Notes: generated from the sequence alone by a model not told the origin. DNA of 64,000 bases from Enterobacter cloacae (GCF_011078175.1 NZ_JAALCJ010000005.1:348871-412870); one strand, 5' to 3'. Numbered from the stretch's first letter, positions 1 through 9,661 are shown. Translations and numbers: made by a program.

Positions 1-2469
1 GAGGTAGAGATCGTGACGTTTCCAGGCCTTATCCACCGGAATGGCGAGATCCAGACCGTTTGCAGGCACGTCGATCTCTTTCCACCACAGCGGCCCTTCG
101 CTTGATTCGATCATGGCATAGCCCTTGCCTGCTGCTGGCGCTGCAATATGCAGGTTGATGGTATCGCCTGGCTGATAGGCTGGCTTATCCAGTTTCAGCG
201 TCACGCGATCCGGGCGAGCAGCGCCCGTGCCATCGCTGTTATCCTGCCAGCTGTACCCCGCCCAAAAGCGCACGCTGCTGACCATGTCATCAGGAGCTTT
301 CACTTCCAGACGGTATGAGCCCCACTCCACCGGGAAGGTGACTTTACCGGTTTCATCGGCCTTGAGGTTTAGCTCCTGCTCGCCCTCAACCAGATCTTTT
401 TGATCAAACTGAGACTGCCAGCCCTCACTCTCGGACCAGTTCCAGAAGTAGTCGCGACGCTCGCGGACCAGACGCACCTGCAAACCGGATACCGCTTTTT
501 TTGCCCCGCTGGCATCGGCATAGACGATGTCAAAGCTGGCGTTGCCGTTTTCATCGACAATCGGCTGATTGACGGTGGTATCGGTACGGTAGTCGTAAAC
601 GGCCTTGCTGGCGAACTGTGGGCGGATCCCCGGAAGTTCAGCCGCAGGCCAGATAGCCTGCTCAGCGCGTCGCGTTACCGGACGCCCGCCTGATTCCAGC
701 AGGCTGGCCTGCAAAATCAGTTGCAGCGGCGAGTGCACCTCTTTCCACTGGCTTTCGGTGGTAACCTGCCCGCGCCCCTGTTCATCCAGCGTAAGCTGCA
801 CTTCATCCAGGCTGCGGCTCAGGTTCTCTTCTGCAATATCACCGAACTGGAAGCCAGGCAGTGCAGGCACCGCGTCACGCAGCGGACGCAGGAAAAGCTG
901 GCCTTGCAGAGAATTGCCGTTAGCGGGCGCGCCATACAGGTAATAGCCCGCAACGTTAAAGTCCACATCCTCCTGCGGGGAAACGGGCGTTTTTTGCCCG
1001 CTCAGATTCAGCGCCATACGTTCAGGCATAAAATCTTCGACGTGGAAATCCCACATGCGCTGCTGGTTATCGCCCGTATTTGCGCGAATATGCCACATAC
1101 CGGTTTGAGCACCGCTATCAAGTGGATAATTAAAGCGATAGAGTCCGTTCTCAGGTTGCACAACGACCGTCCGCGCCACCTGTCCGTCCGGACGCAGCAC
1201 GTCAAGTTTTACCGGTTGCTCGGGAAGCGGTTTTCCGTCGCTGTCGCGCAGCAGACCGTTAAGGATCACCGTTTCACCCGGACGATAGAGATCGCGAGGG
1301 CCAAACATAAAGAACTGCTTGCTGTAGCCCGGGTTACCGGCGATATCAAACTCCGCCAGATCCAGCGCAGGAAGTTTGAGGTCAAGCAGCGTGGTCTGGC
1401 CATCTTTACTGGCCAGGATCAGCGCGGCCTCTTTATCGGTTTCCAGTTTCGCATGACCATCGGCGTCGCTGTTCGCCTCGGCCAGGGTCTGCCCTTTATC
1501 GTTCAGAAGGGTAATGGTCACGCCTGACTGCGCCGCACCGTTTTCAAGACTCTGGGTGAAGATGTCCAGGCGGTTATGATAACGGTGCGCGGACAACCCA
1601 ATATCACTTAAGGTAAAGAGCGTCGCGGCGTTACTGTAGTTGTAGTGACCAGCCTGATTCATCACGGCGATATAGACGCCAGACTGCTGGAGCGGCTTAA
1701 TATCTTTGAGCGGCAGGAGGAGTTTCTCACGCGTGTTGCGCGCCGGGTTAAGGTCGAAACGGCCGGTGTAGACCAGTTCCGCCATCTTTAGCAGGTTGTC
1801 AGATTCCCAGTTAGTCAGCGAGTTACGGTACTCCCACTGGCTGACAAACGAGGCCAGCGACTCCGGCTTCACGCGATAGAAGTTCACGTCTACATTGTTG
1901 ACGTTGAGCGCCATCACCGGCAACCCTTCCACCACTTTACCCGGCAGCAGCGATCCGCGGCTGGCAAATCCGACCGTCGGTTCTACATCTCGCGTTGTCA
2001 GGGCTTTCTCATAGTCAATTCCGAACGTCTCTTTGTTCAGCGCCTTCAGGCCGCGTTCAACGGTGACGACCAGATTACGGTTTGGCTCCAGATGGCGCAG
2101 GCGCAGCTCTTTCAGATTGGGGGCAAGCTCCCATGCCCCGTCCACTTTGCCGCTTTTTTTATCCACCACATGTACCGTTTTCGCAAAATCCTGGCTGGGA
2201 TCCAGCGGTACCGAGAAGGTCAGAACCAGCGTCGCGGCGCCGTCGAGTTGCACTTCAGAGGCATCCAGCAGCGTCAACGCCTTACCCTGACTCTGCGCGG
2301 CCATCTTCGCCAGCGTTTCAGGATCCGGTTTTGCCGGGGTTTTCTGTTCTGATGCAGTAGACGCTGCGGGGGCAGCGGCCTGAGGTTTGTCGTCGCTATT
2401 ATCACAGCCGACAAGCGTAAAGGTGGTGAGAAGCGCGAGAGAGATCGCGGCTAAGCGAAACGGTTTCAT
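1..2469 (-). CDS. yfhM: Alpha-2-macroglobulin family lipoprotein YfhM (5' half, runs off window)
   Basis: Bacterial alpha-2-macroglobulin, a large periplasmic protease trap thought to guard the cell envelope and usually paired with the penicillin-binding protein PbpC. The first 823 codons are present; the family is about 1650 residues, so the thioester half lies outside the window. The N-terminus has a lipoprotein signal with lipobox LVGC (Cys22). Asp follows the Cys at +2, a known inner-membrane retention signal. The start is the ATG complement at 2467-2469, directly before the signal peptide. It is divergent from the agl operon. Identity rests on strong similarity to E. coli YfhM as I recall it. 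Confidence 0.95.
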   Translation of the reverse strand, partial: MKPFRLAAISLALLTTFTLVGCDNSDDKPQAAAPAASTASEQKTPAKPDPETLAKMAAQSQGKALTLLDASEVQLDGAATLVLTFSVPLDPSQDFAKTVHVVDKKSGKVDGAWELAPNLKELRLRHLEPNRNLVVTVERGLKALNKETFGIDYEKALTTRDVEPTVGFASRGSLLPGKVVEGLPVMALNVNNVDVNFYRVKPESLASFVSQWEYRNSLTNWESDNLLKMAELVYTGRFDLNPARNTREKLLLPLKDIKPLQQSGVYIAVMNQAGHYNYSNAATLFTLSDIGLSAHRYHNRLDIFTQSLENGAAQSGVTITLLNDKGQTLAEANSDADGHAKLETDKEAALILASKDGQTTLLDLKLPALDLAEFDIAGNPGYSKQFFMFGPRDLYRPGETVILNGLLRDSDGKPLPEQPVKLDVLRPDGQVARTVVVQPENGLYRFNYPLDSGAQTGMWHIRANTGDNQQRMWDFHVEDFMPERMALNLSGQKTPVSPQEDVDFNVAGYYLYGAPANGNSLQGQLFLRPLRDAVPALPGFQFGDIAEENLSRSLDEVQLTLDEQGRGQVTTESQWKEVHSPLQLILQASLLESGGRPVTRRAEQAIWPAAELPGIRPQFASKAVYDYRTDTTVNQPIVDENGNASFDIVYADASGAKKAVSGLQVRLVRERRDYFWNWSESEGWQSQFDQKDLVEGEQELNLKADETGKVTFPVEWGSYRLEVKAPDDMVSSVRFWAGYSWQDNSDGTGAARPDRVTLKLDKPAYQPGDTINLHIAAPAAGKGYAMIESSEGPLWWKEIDVPANGLDLAIPVDKAWKRHDLYL

Positions 2470-2629
2470 CCTATGTCCCTGGCCTGAGGGGCCTGTTGGT
2501 CGTCGTCCGGATAAGTATTATCCGCAAGTTTCGTTAATACAAAAAGTCCAATTTTATAATCTGGAAAGCGCCTCGCAGAATGGCATTACGCCGCTACACC
2601 GTGATGGAACGGCGATCACAGCGCATAAC

Positions 2630-2668
2630 GTAACATGTTACCTTTCGCGTCATTTGTTTTTAAAACAA
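2630..2668. promoter_or_regulatory. Two palindromes upstream of aglA, candidate operators
   Basis: The 286-base gap between yfhM and aglA holds a perfect 12-base palindrome, GTAACATGTTAC (2630-2641). Thirteen bases on is a second symmetric element, TTGTTTTTAAAACAA (2654-2668). Both lie about 90-125 bases before the aglA start, where an operator for a sugar regulator would sit. No site of this sequence is known to me, so the role is inferred from position and symmetry. The natural candidate binder is the RpiR-type regulator at 6616-7386. Confidence 0.4.
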
Positions 2669-2755
2669 GAAGATAGCTGGATAAGCTCGCATCAGGCCTG
2701 CTAGTTTTATGACCATGACGCACCCCGAGTGCGCGGTTCAATAAGAGAGAAAGCC

Positions 2756-4300
2756 ATGAAACGAGCCGTGAACGCCCTACAAAATTTCGGAAAATCACTT
2801 TACGGACCTGTACTTATCTTACCCATCGTCGGCCTGTTTATCGCCTTTGGAAATGTGCTCGGTAACGGCAATCTGGCCGAGTATCTGCCTTTTCTCGGCC
2901 ACCCGCTGATCCAGAGTGTCGGCCAGCTGATCGCCAGGTCTGCCGTGTCGGTGCTGGTCAACCTGGCGCTGGTGTTTGCCGTCGGGATCCCCATTGGGCT
3001 GGCAACCCGAGACAAAGGCTACGCGGCGCTGATTGGGCTGGTAACTTTTATCGTGTTTATCAATGCCATGAACGTGACGTTACAGCTTCAGGGAGAACTG
3101 GCCCCTGCGGAACAGATGAAAGCCGCCGGACAAAGCATGGTGCTGGGCGTCCAGGTGCTGGAAATGGGCGTTTTCGCCGGGATCCTGACCGGGGCGCTCT
3201 CCGGTTATCTGTACAACAAATATTCCGGTGTCCAGTTTAACGGCGCGATGGCGATTTACTCCGGTCACTGCTTTGTTGCGATTGTGATGCTGCCTGTCTC
3301 TATGCTGCTCGGCGTGATCATGAGCGAACTCTGGCCGTACGCACAGCATGGAATAAGCGCCCTGGCGCTGGCAATCAAAGGGTCCGGTCCGTTTGGCGTG
3401 GCGATCTACGGTTTCCTTGAACGCATACTGGTGCCGACGGGCCTGCATCATCTGGTGTATACGCCGTTCCTGTATACCGAACTGGGCGGTACGCAGGAGG
3501 TGTGCGGTACGGTTTATCAGGGCGCGCGCAATATCTACTTCGCCGAGATGGCCTGCCCGGACGTGAAGCAGCTCAGCAGTACCGTGGTGTGGGATGCGCG
3601 CGGCATCAGCAAGATGTTCGGCCTTCCTGCCGCCGCGCTGGCGATGTACATGACCGCGAAGCCAGAGCGTAAGGCGATTGCGAAAGCCATTCTGATCCCG
3701 GCGGCGCTGACCTCGCTGCTGGTCGGCGTAACCGAGCCGATTGAATTCTCCTTCCTGTTTGTCGCCCCGCTGCTGTTCGTGGTGCATGCGGTGCTGACCG
3801 GCATCGGCATGATGCTGTTCTCGCTGTTTGGCGTTCACGCCATCGGCGCCAACGAGATTATCGATTTCATCCTCTACAACCTGCCGCTCGGTACGGAGAA
3901 GTCCAACTGGCCCATGTACATCGTGGTCGGGCTGATCATGTTCGCCCTTTATTTCGTGGTGTTCCGCTTCCTGATCCTGCGTTTCAACATGAAAACGCCG
4001 GGCCGTGAAGATGAGGACCAGAAGACGCGCCTTTACAGCAAGCAGGAGTACCAGGCGAAGGGCAATAACGACGGGCTGGGCGAATCAATCGTGGTGGGTC
4101 TGGGCGGTCGGGAAAATATAGAGGTAGTGGATAACTGCTACACCCGCTTACGCGTCACGGTGAAGGACGTCGCCATCATCGACGAACCGCGCCTGAAAGC
4201 GACCGGCGCGAAAGGGATTATCAAACAAGGTAACAACGTTCAGGTGGTCTACGGGCTGCATGTCAAAAAAATGCGAGAAGCCGTTGAGACGTTTCTCTGA
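2756..4300 (+). CDS. aglA: PTS alpha-glucoside-specific EIICB component (AglA-like)
   Basis: Membrane permease of the phosphotransferase system, importing and phosphorylating alpha-glucosides such as maltose isomers. The 514-residue protein has an N-terminal EIIC membrane domain (about residues 1-430, many hydrophobic segments) and a C-terminal EIIB domain with the phospho-cysteine motif NCYTRLRV (Cys461). No EIIA domain is present, so it probably uses the shared glucose EIIA (Crr). I chose the ATG at 2756 rather than an upstream in-frame start because MKRAVNALQ matches the family N-terminus. It is followed after 12 bases by the matching hydrolase. The exact substrate is inferred from that pairing. 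Confidence 0.88.
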   Translation: MKRAVNALQNFGKSLYGPVLILPIVGLFIAFGNVLGNGNLAEYLPFLGHPLIQSVGQLIARSAVSVLVNLALVFAVGIPIGLATRDKGYAALIGLVTFIVFINAMNVTLQLQGELAPAEQMKAAGQSMVLGVQVLEMGVFAGILTGALSGYLYNKYSGVQFNGAMAIYSGHCFVAIVMLPVSMLLGVIMSELWPYAQHGISALALAIKGSGPFGVAIYGFLERILVPTGLHHLVYTPFLYTELGGTQEVCGTVYQGARNIYFAEMACPDVKQLSSTVVWDARGISKMFGLPAAALAMYMTAKPERKAIAKAILIPAALTSLLVGVTEPIEFSFLFVAPLLFVVHAVLTGIGMMLFSLFGVHAIGANEIIDFILYNLPLGTEKSNWPMYIVVGLIMFALYFVVFRFLILRFNMKTPGREDEDQKTRLYSKQEYQAKGNNDGLGESIVVGLGGRENIEVVDNCYTRLRVTVKDVAIIDEPRLKATGAKGIIKQGNNVQVVYGLHVKKMREAVETFL

Positions 4301-4312
4301 AAGGAGCTAAAG

Positions 4313-5680
4313 ATGTTTACACCCCCATTTATTCTGTCGATTGCCGGCGGCGGTAGCACCTACACGCCAGGTATTGTGAAAAGCCTGATGGTACGCCTGC
4401 ACGATTTCCCCCTGGCAGAGATCCGCCTGTATGACATCGACGAGGCGCGCCAGAACACCATTGCGCCCGTGGTGGAGAAGGTTATTCGCGACCACAGCCA
4501 GAGCATCAAATTCACCGTCACCAGCGATCCGGAAGTGGCCTTCAGCGGCGCGCATTTTGTTTTTGCTCAGATGCGCGTCGGACAATACAAAATGCGCGAG
4601 CAGGATGAAAAAATTCCGCTGCGCCACGGCGTGGTCGGCCAGGAAACCTGCGGACCCGGCGGGCTGGCGTATGGCCTGCGTACGATCCTGCCGATGGTGG
4701 AGCTGATCGATCGGGTGGAACGCTACGCGCACGAAAAGGCGTGGATCGTGAACTACTCCAACCCGGCGGCGATTGTGGCTGAGGGCGTGCGTCGCCTGCG
4801 TCCCAACGCACGCGTGCTGAACATCTGCGATATGCCGGTGGCCGCAATGCGCAATATGGGCGCCATTCTGGGCGTGGATCGTCATAAACTGGAGGTGGAC
4901 TATTTTGGCCTCAACCACTTCGGCTGGTTTACCCGCGTACTGGTGGACGGCGAAGATAAGCTGCCCGAGCTGCGTAAACATATCGCGAAGTTTGGCCTGC
5001 TGACGGAAGATGCCGCGAAAACCGACCCGCAGCACTCAGATCCGTCGTGGGTGAAAACCTGGCGCAACATCAAGCCGATTATGGATAACTTCCCGGAGTA
5101 CCTGCCGAACCCGTATCTACAGTACTACCTGATGCCGAACCAGATTGTGGAGCATCAGAACCCCGACTATACCCGCGCCAATGAAGTGATGAACGGGCGT
5201 GAGAAAAAGCTGTTTGCCGCCGCCGAAGAGTACCAGCGCAGCGGGATCTTACCGGACGCCTTCCACGTAGGTGTTCACGGCGAATTTATCGTCGATGTCG
5301 CCTGTTCACTGGCGTTCAACCAGCGCCAACGTCATCTGGTGATGGTGGAAAACCGCGGGGCGATTACCAACCTGCCGTACGATTCCGTGGTGGAAGTACC
5401 TGCCTATATTACCTCCGAAGGGCCGGAGCCGATTCGCATCGGTCAAGTGCCACTGTTTCACCAGACCCTGCTGCAACAGCAGCTCGCCTCAGAACAGCTG
5501 CTGGTGGAGGCAACCATTGAAGGCAGCTATGAGAAAGCGTTGCAGGCATTCACCCTGAACCGCACCGTACCGACCATGGAGCACGCGAAAGCGATTCTGG
5601 ATGAGATGATCGAAGCCAACTGCGACTACTGGCCCGCACTGCAAAAGGCCTGGCAGGAGGGCGAAGCGGTGAAAAAATAG
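4313..5680 (+). CDS. aglB: 6-phospho-alpha-glucosidase, glycoside hydrolase family 4
   Basis: Cytoplasmic enzyme that splits the phosphorylated alpha-glucosides delivered by the adjacent EIICB into glucose 6-phosphate and a sugar. GH4 enzymes use NAD+ and a divalent metal, usually Mn2+. Visible support is the N-terminal Rossmann motif GGGSTYTP (about residues 10-17), the NICDMP stretch with the family metal-ligand Cys, and NHFGWF further on. Length (455 residues) is normal for GH4. A clear AAAGGAG ribosome site precedes the ATG. It is the second gene of the agl operon. GH4 also includes beta-specific members; the alpha assignment comes from similarity to AglB/MalH-type proteins. Confidence 0.88.
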   Translation: MFTPPFILSIAGGGSTYTPGIVKSLMVRLHDFPLAEIRLYDIDEARQNTIAPVVEKVIRDHSQSIKFTVTSDPEVAFSGAHFVFAQMRVGQYKMREQDEKIPLRHGVVGQETCGPGGLAYGLRTILPMVELIDRVERYAHEKAWIVNYSNPAAIVAEGVRRLRPNARVLNICDMPVAAMRNMGAILGVDRHKLEVDYFGLNHFGWFTRVLVDGEDKLPELRKHIAKFGLLTEDAAKTDPQHSDPSWVKTWRNIKPIMDNFPEYLPNPYLQYYLMPNQIVEHQNPDYTRANEVMNGREKKLFAAAEEYQRSGILPDAFHVGVHGEFIVDVACSLAFNQRQRHLVMVENRGAITNLPYDSVVEVPAYITSEGPEPIRIGQVPLFHQTLLQQQLASEQLLVEATIEGSYEKALQAFTLNRTVPTMEHAKAILDEMIEANCDYWPALQKAWQEGEAVKK

Positions 5681-5770
5681 GGGCTTGCTCGCGAGTTGAA
5701 CGTGGTTAGCTTGTCGGTGTCAGAAAAAACACCGACAATCCTTTTTTACGGAAAAGAATGGAGGCAACCC

Positions 5771-6616
5771 ATGTCCACCTCATATTTTGTCGCCGCCGAC
5801 TGGCTAATTGAGCACGGCGACGACCCGGAAGTTCAGATTATTGACGCGCGGATGGCCCCTCCGGGCCAGGAGCATCGCGATGTTCCCGGTGAATACCGTG
5901 CCGGCCATCTGCCTGGCGCGGTATATTTTGATATCGAGGCCCTCTCCGATCGCAACTCTCCCCTGCCGCACATGCTGCCGCGTCCGGAAGCGTTTTCCGT
6001 GGCGATGCGCGAGCTGGGCATCAGCAAAGATAAACATCTTGTTATTTACGATGAAGGCAATCTCTTCTCCGCGCCGCGCGCGTGGTGGATGCTGAAAAAC
6101 TTCGGCGTGGAAAAAGTGTCGATTCTGGCGGGCGGGCTTGCAGGGTGGAAGCGTGACGAACTACCGCTTCAGCAGGGTGACGTCTCGCTGCCGGAAGGGG
6201 ATTTCGACGCGTCGTTTGACGCGCACGTGGTGAAGCGCCTGACCGATGTGCTGGTCGTGAGCCATGAAAAGACGGCGCAAATCGTCGATGCCCGCCCCGC
6301 ACCACGCTTCAACGCTGAAGCGGATGAACCGCGTCCGGGTCTGAGGCGGGGCCATATTCCAGGGGCACTGAACGTGCCGTGGAGCGATTTGGTGTTTGAA
6401 GGCGAGCTGAAAACCACCGATGAATTGCGCACTATCTTTGAACGTGCGGGTGTTGATTTACATCGTCCGGTTATTGCCAGCTGCGGCTCCGGCGTGACGG
6501 CCTGCGTGGTGATTCTGGCGCTGGCAACCCTTGGTGCGAATGACGTGACTCTGTATGACGGCGCCTGGAGTGAATGGGGTGCACGGGACGATTTGCCGAT
6601 TGAACCGGCGAAATAA
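5771..6616 (+). CDS. sseA: 3-mercaptopyruvate sulfurtransferase
   Basis: Two-domain rhodanese-family enzyme that moves sulfur from 3-mercaptopyruvate to thiol acceptors or cyanide in the cytoplasm. The active-site loop CGSGVTA is present with catalytic Cys238 in the second rhodanese domain. Length is 281 residues, the same as E. coli SseA. The ATG at 5771 was preferred to an upstream in-frame start because MSTSYFVAADWL matches the family N-terminus and a GGAGG-like site precedes it. It lies 90 bases after aglB, and its stop codon overlaps the start of the downstream regulator, an unusual setting for this housekeeping gene. Confidence 0.96.
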   Translation: MSTSYFVAADWLIEHGDDPEVQIIDARMAPPGQEHRDVPGEYRAGHLPGAVYFDIEALSDRNSPLPHMLPRPEAFSVAMRELGISKDKHLVIYDEGNLFSAPRAWWMLKNFGVEKVSILAGGLAGWKRDELPLQQGDVSLPEGDFDASFDAHVVKRLTDVLVVSHEKTAQIVDARPAPRFNAEADEPRPGLRRGHIPGALNVPWSDLVFEGELKTTDELRTIFERAGVDLHRPVIASCGSGVTACVVILALATLGANDVTLYDGAWSEWGARDDLPIEPAK

Positions 6617-7386
6617 TGGATAATCGCCTCGCTACGCTGTTAACGCGCGGATCGTCGCTGACCCGTGCGGAGTATCGTGTCCTCGCCCATCTCACGGAGC
6701 ATCCGTTGCTGGTGGGCAACATCACGGTGCGTGAGCTGGCGCAGGCGACATTTGTTTCCACCGCAACGATTATGCGGCTGTGCCAGAAGCTGGGTTTCAG
6801 CGGCTTTAGCGAGCTTATCTGGCACTGCAAACAGCTGCTTTCTGATACGCCACATATCACCGTGCAGCCTGAGCAACGTACAGAATTGCCCGCGCTTTTT
6901 GCTCAGTTCATTGCCAACTATCAGCACACCTTCCAGTGGGTTACCCAGGAAAAACGCCAGCAGTTTGCCAATCTGTTGCGCCAGAAAGAGAGTTTCTTTC
7001 TCTATGGCGCCGGTTTTTCCTATCTTTTTGCAGAGTACCTGACCAAGAAGTTGCAGGTGCTGGGAAAAACGGCGTTTATCTCCGGACCGGGGGACAGCCG
7101 GAATATATTCCTCAGCAACGCCGCGCGTTATCAGGTGTTTATTGCCGTTTCGCGCAGCGGCGAAACAGAGCAGGTGCTGGATAAAGCGCGGATTGCCAAA
7201 AACGTCGGCATGACAATCGTCGCCTTTACCCGCGCGTCGGCCAATACGCTGGCAGGCATGGCGGACGTGCACTTTGCCCTCTATGACGAAGCGGTACACT
7301 TCGCCGCCGAAGCCGCAGGGGTGACGTCGTTTGAGTCGAATCTGGTGCTGCTGATGGATTTACTGCTGCTGGAAGCGACGGGGTGA
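6616..7386 (+). CDS. RpiR/MurR-family transcriptional regulator with SIS domain
   Basis: Predicted sugar-phosphate-responsive DNA-binding regulator. The 256-residue protein has an N-terminal RpiR-type helix-turn-helix (about residues 1-77, including ATFVSTATIMRLCQKLGF) and a C-terminal SIS sugar-isomerase domain (about 110-230, including the AVSRSGETEQVL phosphosugar loop). The ATG overlaps the sseA stop codon by one base (TAATG), implying translational coupling to sseA. The nearest sugar operon is aglA-aglB just upstream, so it probably senses a phosphorylated alpha-glucoside. That target is inference. It converges on sseB with 17 bases between the stops. Confidence 0.85.
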   Translation: MDNRLATLLTRGSSLTRAEYRVLAHLTEHPLLVGNITVRELAQATFVSTATIMRLCQKLGFSGFSELIWHCKQLLSDTPHITVQPEQRTELPALFAQFIANYQHTFQWVTQEKRQQFANLLRQKESFFLYGAGFSYLFAEYLTKKLQVLGKTAFISGPGDSRNIFLSNAARYQVFIAVSRSGETEQVLDKARIAKNVGMTIVAFTRASANTLAGMADVHFALYDEAVHFAAEAAGVTSFESNLVLLMDLLLLEATG

Positions 7387-7403
7387 AGCTCACCCCGCCG
7401 CGA

Positions 7404-8180
7404 TCAGATAATGCGGTTGGTCTTGAGATCGCGCAGGAAACCGCCCCAGCGACGCTCGTAGAACGGAGTGATGTGCTCGGTAATAAAGTGGCTAATGCCC
7501 TTCTCACCTTTCTTCACCTGACAGATATCAATTGGCTCATCGCCCGGCAGCGTGTCGGTCGCCACACTGCCCGCCGCCTGGATGATCTCCTCAATATCGC
7601 CGTCGGCCTCAATACCAATCAGCAGCACGGGCTGTTCGTCAGCGCTCTCTTTAATGGAGCAGAGGAACGCGCGTTTTACCGGCTTGAGGGTTTTAAACAG
7701 CGTGGTCAGGGAGTCGATCATCTGCGCAGGCGGCTCAGCCACTTCAGACAGCAGCAGCGTTTCGCCCCCTTCCAGCACTTCCTGAGTGCTGAGCGGGTTG
7801 CCCTCTTCACCCATCAGATGGCTGATTTCACGCGGGGTGAACTCTTTCCCGGTCGGCAGTTTGGCATTGAGGAACAGCGTCTGCCCCAGCGTCATTTCGA
7901 ACAACGTGCGCACCGGCATCACCACGAACGCCTGTTCGTCTTCTACCGCTTCCTGCAAGGCCTCAAGCGAGGTAAAGAACGGTATCACCGACGTGCCGTC
8001 GTCTTTCTCCCAGTGCAGCAGATCCAGCGCGCTGTCTTCGACAACCTGCTCCCCTTCCGCTGCGGTGCCCGGCACCCAGACGGTGGATTCCAGCAACGTG
8101 CGGAAAAATGCCGGACGGTGGGCGGGTTCAGTCGCCGCCTGCTCCAGCAAGGTTTCTAATTCGTTTTTGGTTTCTGACAT
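7404..8180 (-). CDS. sseB: Enhanced serine sensitivity protein SseB
   Basis: 258-residue cytoplasmic protein, the same length as E. coli SseB, whose overproduction makes cells sensitive to serine; its biochemical role is not established. It is acidic and lacks a signal peptide or membrane segment. The start MSETKNELETLL matches the family. This is not the Salmonella type III secretion translocon protein that shares the name. In this lineage it sits between pepB and the agl regulator. A BIME-type repeat separates it from pepB, so it likely has its own promoter or depends on read-through. Confidence 0.93.
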   Translation of the reverse strand: MSETKNELETLLEQAATEPAHRPAFFRTLLESTVWVPGTAAEGEQVVEDSALDLLHWEKDDGTSVIPFFTSLEALQEAVEDEQAFVVMPVRTLFEMTLGQTLFLNAKLPTGKEFTPREISHLMGEEGNPLSTQEVLEGGETLLLSEVAEPPAQMIDSLTTLFKTLKPVKRAFLCSIKESADEQPVLLIGIEADGDIEEIIQAAGSVATDTLPGDEPIDICQVKKGEKGISHFITEHITPFYERRWGGFLRDLKTNRII

Positions 8181-8200
8181 AGTTTGGCTACTTCAAAAAA

Positions 8201-8314
8201 CGCCGGGTGGCGCTTCGCTGACCCGGCCTACAAAACCGTAGGCCCGTGCAAGCGCAGCGCCGCCGGGCAATACGATGACTCCGAAGGCGCGCGTAAGCTT
8301 AGCGCTACCCGGCA
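8201..8314. repeat. REP/BIME palindromic repeats between sseB and pepB
   Basis: Two inverted GCCGGGTGGCGCTTCGCT-like arms with a GGCCTAC core span 8201-8268. A further partial unit, GCGTAAGCTTAGCGCTACC, lies near 8291-8309. The motif recurs at 15387-15455 and 24741-24813 and is the standard enterobacterial REP (PU) signature. Such elements lie outside genes, form stable hairpins in mRNA and can bind gyrase or IHF. Confidence 0.85.
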
Positions 8315-8321
8315 AAAAAGA

Positions 8322-9608
8322 TCACTCAGCCGTCAGCAGATTCGCCACGGTACGCACGCCCAGACCGGTCGCGCCCGCGGACCACTGCTCAACCGCCGCT
8401 TTACGATAGGTTGCGGAGCAGTCGATGTGCAGCCAGCCTTCGTGATAATTCTCAACGAAGTGAGACAGGAAGCCTGCGGCAGTGCTTGCCCCCGCCGGGT
8501 ACGCCGCGCTCGCGGTGTTGTTCAGCTCGGCAAAGTTAGACGGCAGCTGGCTGCGGTGGAATTCGGCCAGCGGCAGACGCCAGAACGGCTCGTTCTCTGC
8601 GGCAGCGCTTGCCAGCAGACGTGCGGCCAGCTTGTCGTCGAAGCTGAACAGCGCATGGTAGTCGTTCCCCAGGGCGGTTTTCGCCGCGCCGGTCAGCGTC
8701 GCCATGTCGATGATCAGCTCTGGTTTCTGCGCGGACGCATCAATCAGGCCATCGGCCAGCACCAGACGGCCTTCGGCGTCGGTGTTCATCACCTCAACGT
8801 TTTTACCGTTGCGGTAGCGAATGATGTCGCCCAGCTTGAAGGCGTTGCCGCTCACCATGTTGTCCGCGCAGCACAGGTAGAGCTTCACGCGCTTGTTCAG
8901 GCCGCGGGTAATCGCAAATGCCAGCGCGCCGGTAATGGTTGCCGCGCCGCCCATGTCGGACTTCATGGAGTCCATGAACGCGCTCTGCTTGAGGCTGTAG
9001 CCGCCGGTGTCGAAGGTAATGCCTTTCCCGACCAGGCAGGCAAAGACAGGCGCTTCTTTATCGCCGGTTGGGTTGTAGTCCAGCGCCAGCAGGACCGGAG
9101 GCCGCTCAGAGCCTCGGCCTACGGTGTGGATGCCCATATAGTTCTGCTCGCGCAGGTCCTCACCTTTGGTAATGCGGTAGGACATTTTGTCACCCGCCAC
9201 GCCGCACAGCAGGTCAACGGCGCGCTGTGCAAGCTGCTCAGGACCTAACTCTTCCGCCGGGGCGTTGATGGTGTCGCGCACCCAGTCGATGATTTGCAGG
9301 CGGCTTTCCAGCTCTTTCTGACCGGCTTCGTCGAGGTTCGCCCACTCAATTTTGCGGGTGCCTTTCGGCCCTTTGTAGCCCGCCCAGAACGCCCAGCTAC
9401 GGTCGGTGTCCCAGCCTTCGCCTTCCAGCGAGACATGTTTGATGCCCAGGCCGTCAATTTTGCGCGCGGCGCGCTGGATCAGGCCCAAATCATCGTTGCC
9501 CGTCAGGTGCAGGGTAATGCCGTCGTTGTTGATGCTGTAGCTGGCTTTCTCGCCCCAGCGCGCGTCGGCAGGCTGCGTAGAGAGCGTAATCTTCATCGCT
9601 TCGGTCAT
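8322..9608 (-). CDS. pepB: Peptidase B (M17 leucyl aminopeptidase family)
   Basis: Broad-specificity cytoplasmic metallo-aminopeptidase that takes part in peptide turnover, including Cys-Gly hydrolysis. The M17 signature [13 protein letters not shown] and the upstream metal-ligand segment [15 protein letters not shown] are intact. The start [10 protein letters not shown] was chosen over a longer frame since it matches E. coli PepB and gives 428 residues against 427. It lies downstream of iscX on the same strand, as in E. coli, and could be partly cotranscribed with the isc operon. Confidence 0.96.
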   Translation of the reverse strand: MTEAMKITLSTQPADARWGEKASYSINNDGITLHLTGNDDLGLIQRAARKIDGLGIKHVSLEGEGWDTDRSWAFWAGYKGPKGTRKIEWANLDEAGQKELESRLQIIDWVRDTINAPAEELGPEQLAQRAVDLLCGVAGDKMSYRITKGEDLREQNYMGIHTVGRGSERPPVLLALDYNPTGDKEAPVFACLVGKGITFDTGGYSLKQSAFMDSMKSDMGGAATITGALAFAITRGLNKRVKLYLCCADNMVSGNAFKLGDIIRYRNGKNVEVMNTDAEGRLVLADGLIDASAQKPELIIDMATLTGAAKTALGNDYHALFSFDDKLAARLLASAAAENEPFWRLPLAEFHRSQLPSNFAELNNTASAAYPAGASTAAGFLSHFVENYHEGWLHIDCSATYRKAAVEQWSAGATGLGVRTVANLLTAE

Positions 9609-9661
9609 TTTATTTATCCTTATTAGCAAACGGGCCGCCTGAAGGCAGCCCGTTAAGTGAT

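Noticed and set aside
721..1527. Long plus-strand open frame opposite yfhM
   Set aside because: It is the antisense of a conserved protein, has no recognisable domains or ribosome site, and its composition mirrors the yfhM codon pattern.
2610..2631. GTGAT...ATCAC symmetry upstream of aglA as a CRP site
   Set aside because: The spacing between the half-sites is 11 bases rather than the six needed between GTGA and TCAC, so it does not fit the CRP consensus.
3080..3838. 252-codon open frame opposite aglA
   Set aside because: Low-complexity His/Gln/Arg-rich product typical of an antisense shadow; no family resemblance.
6616..7403. RyfA small RNA near sseA-sseB, as I recall it from E. coli
   Set aside because: The sseA-sseB interval here is filled by the RpiR regulator and no similar repeat-like RNA is visible.
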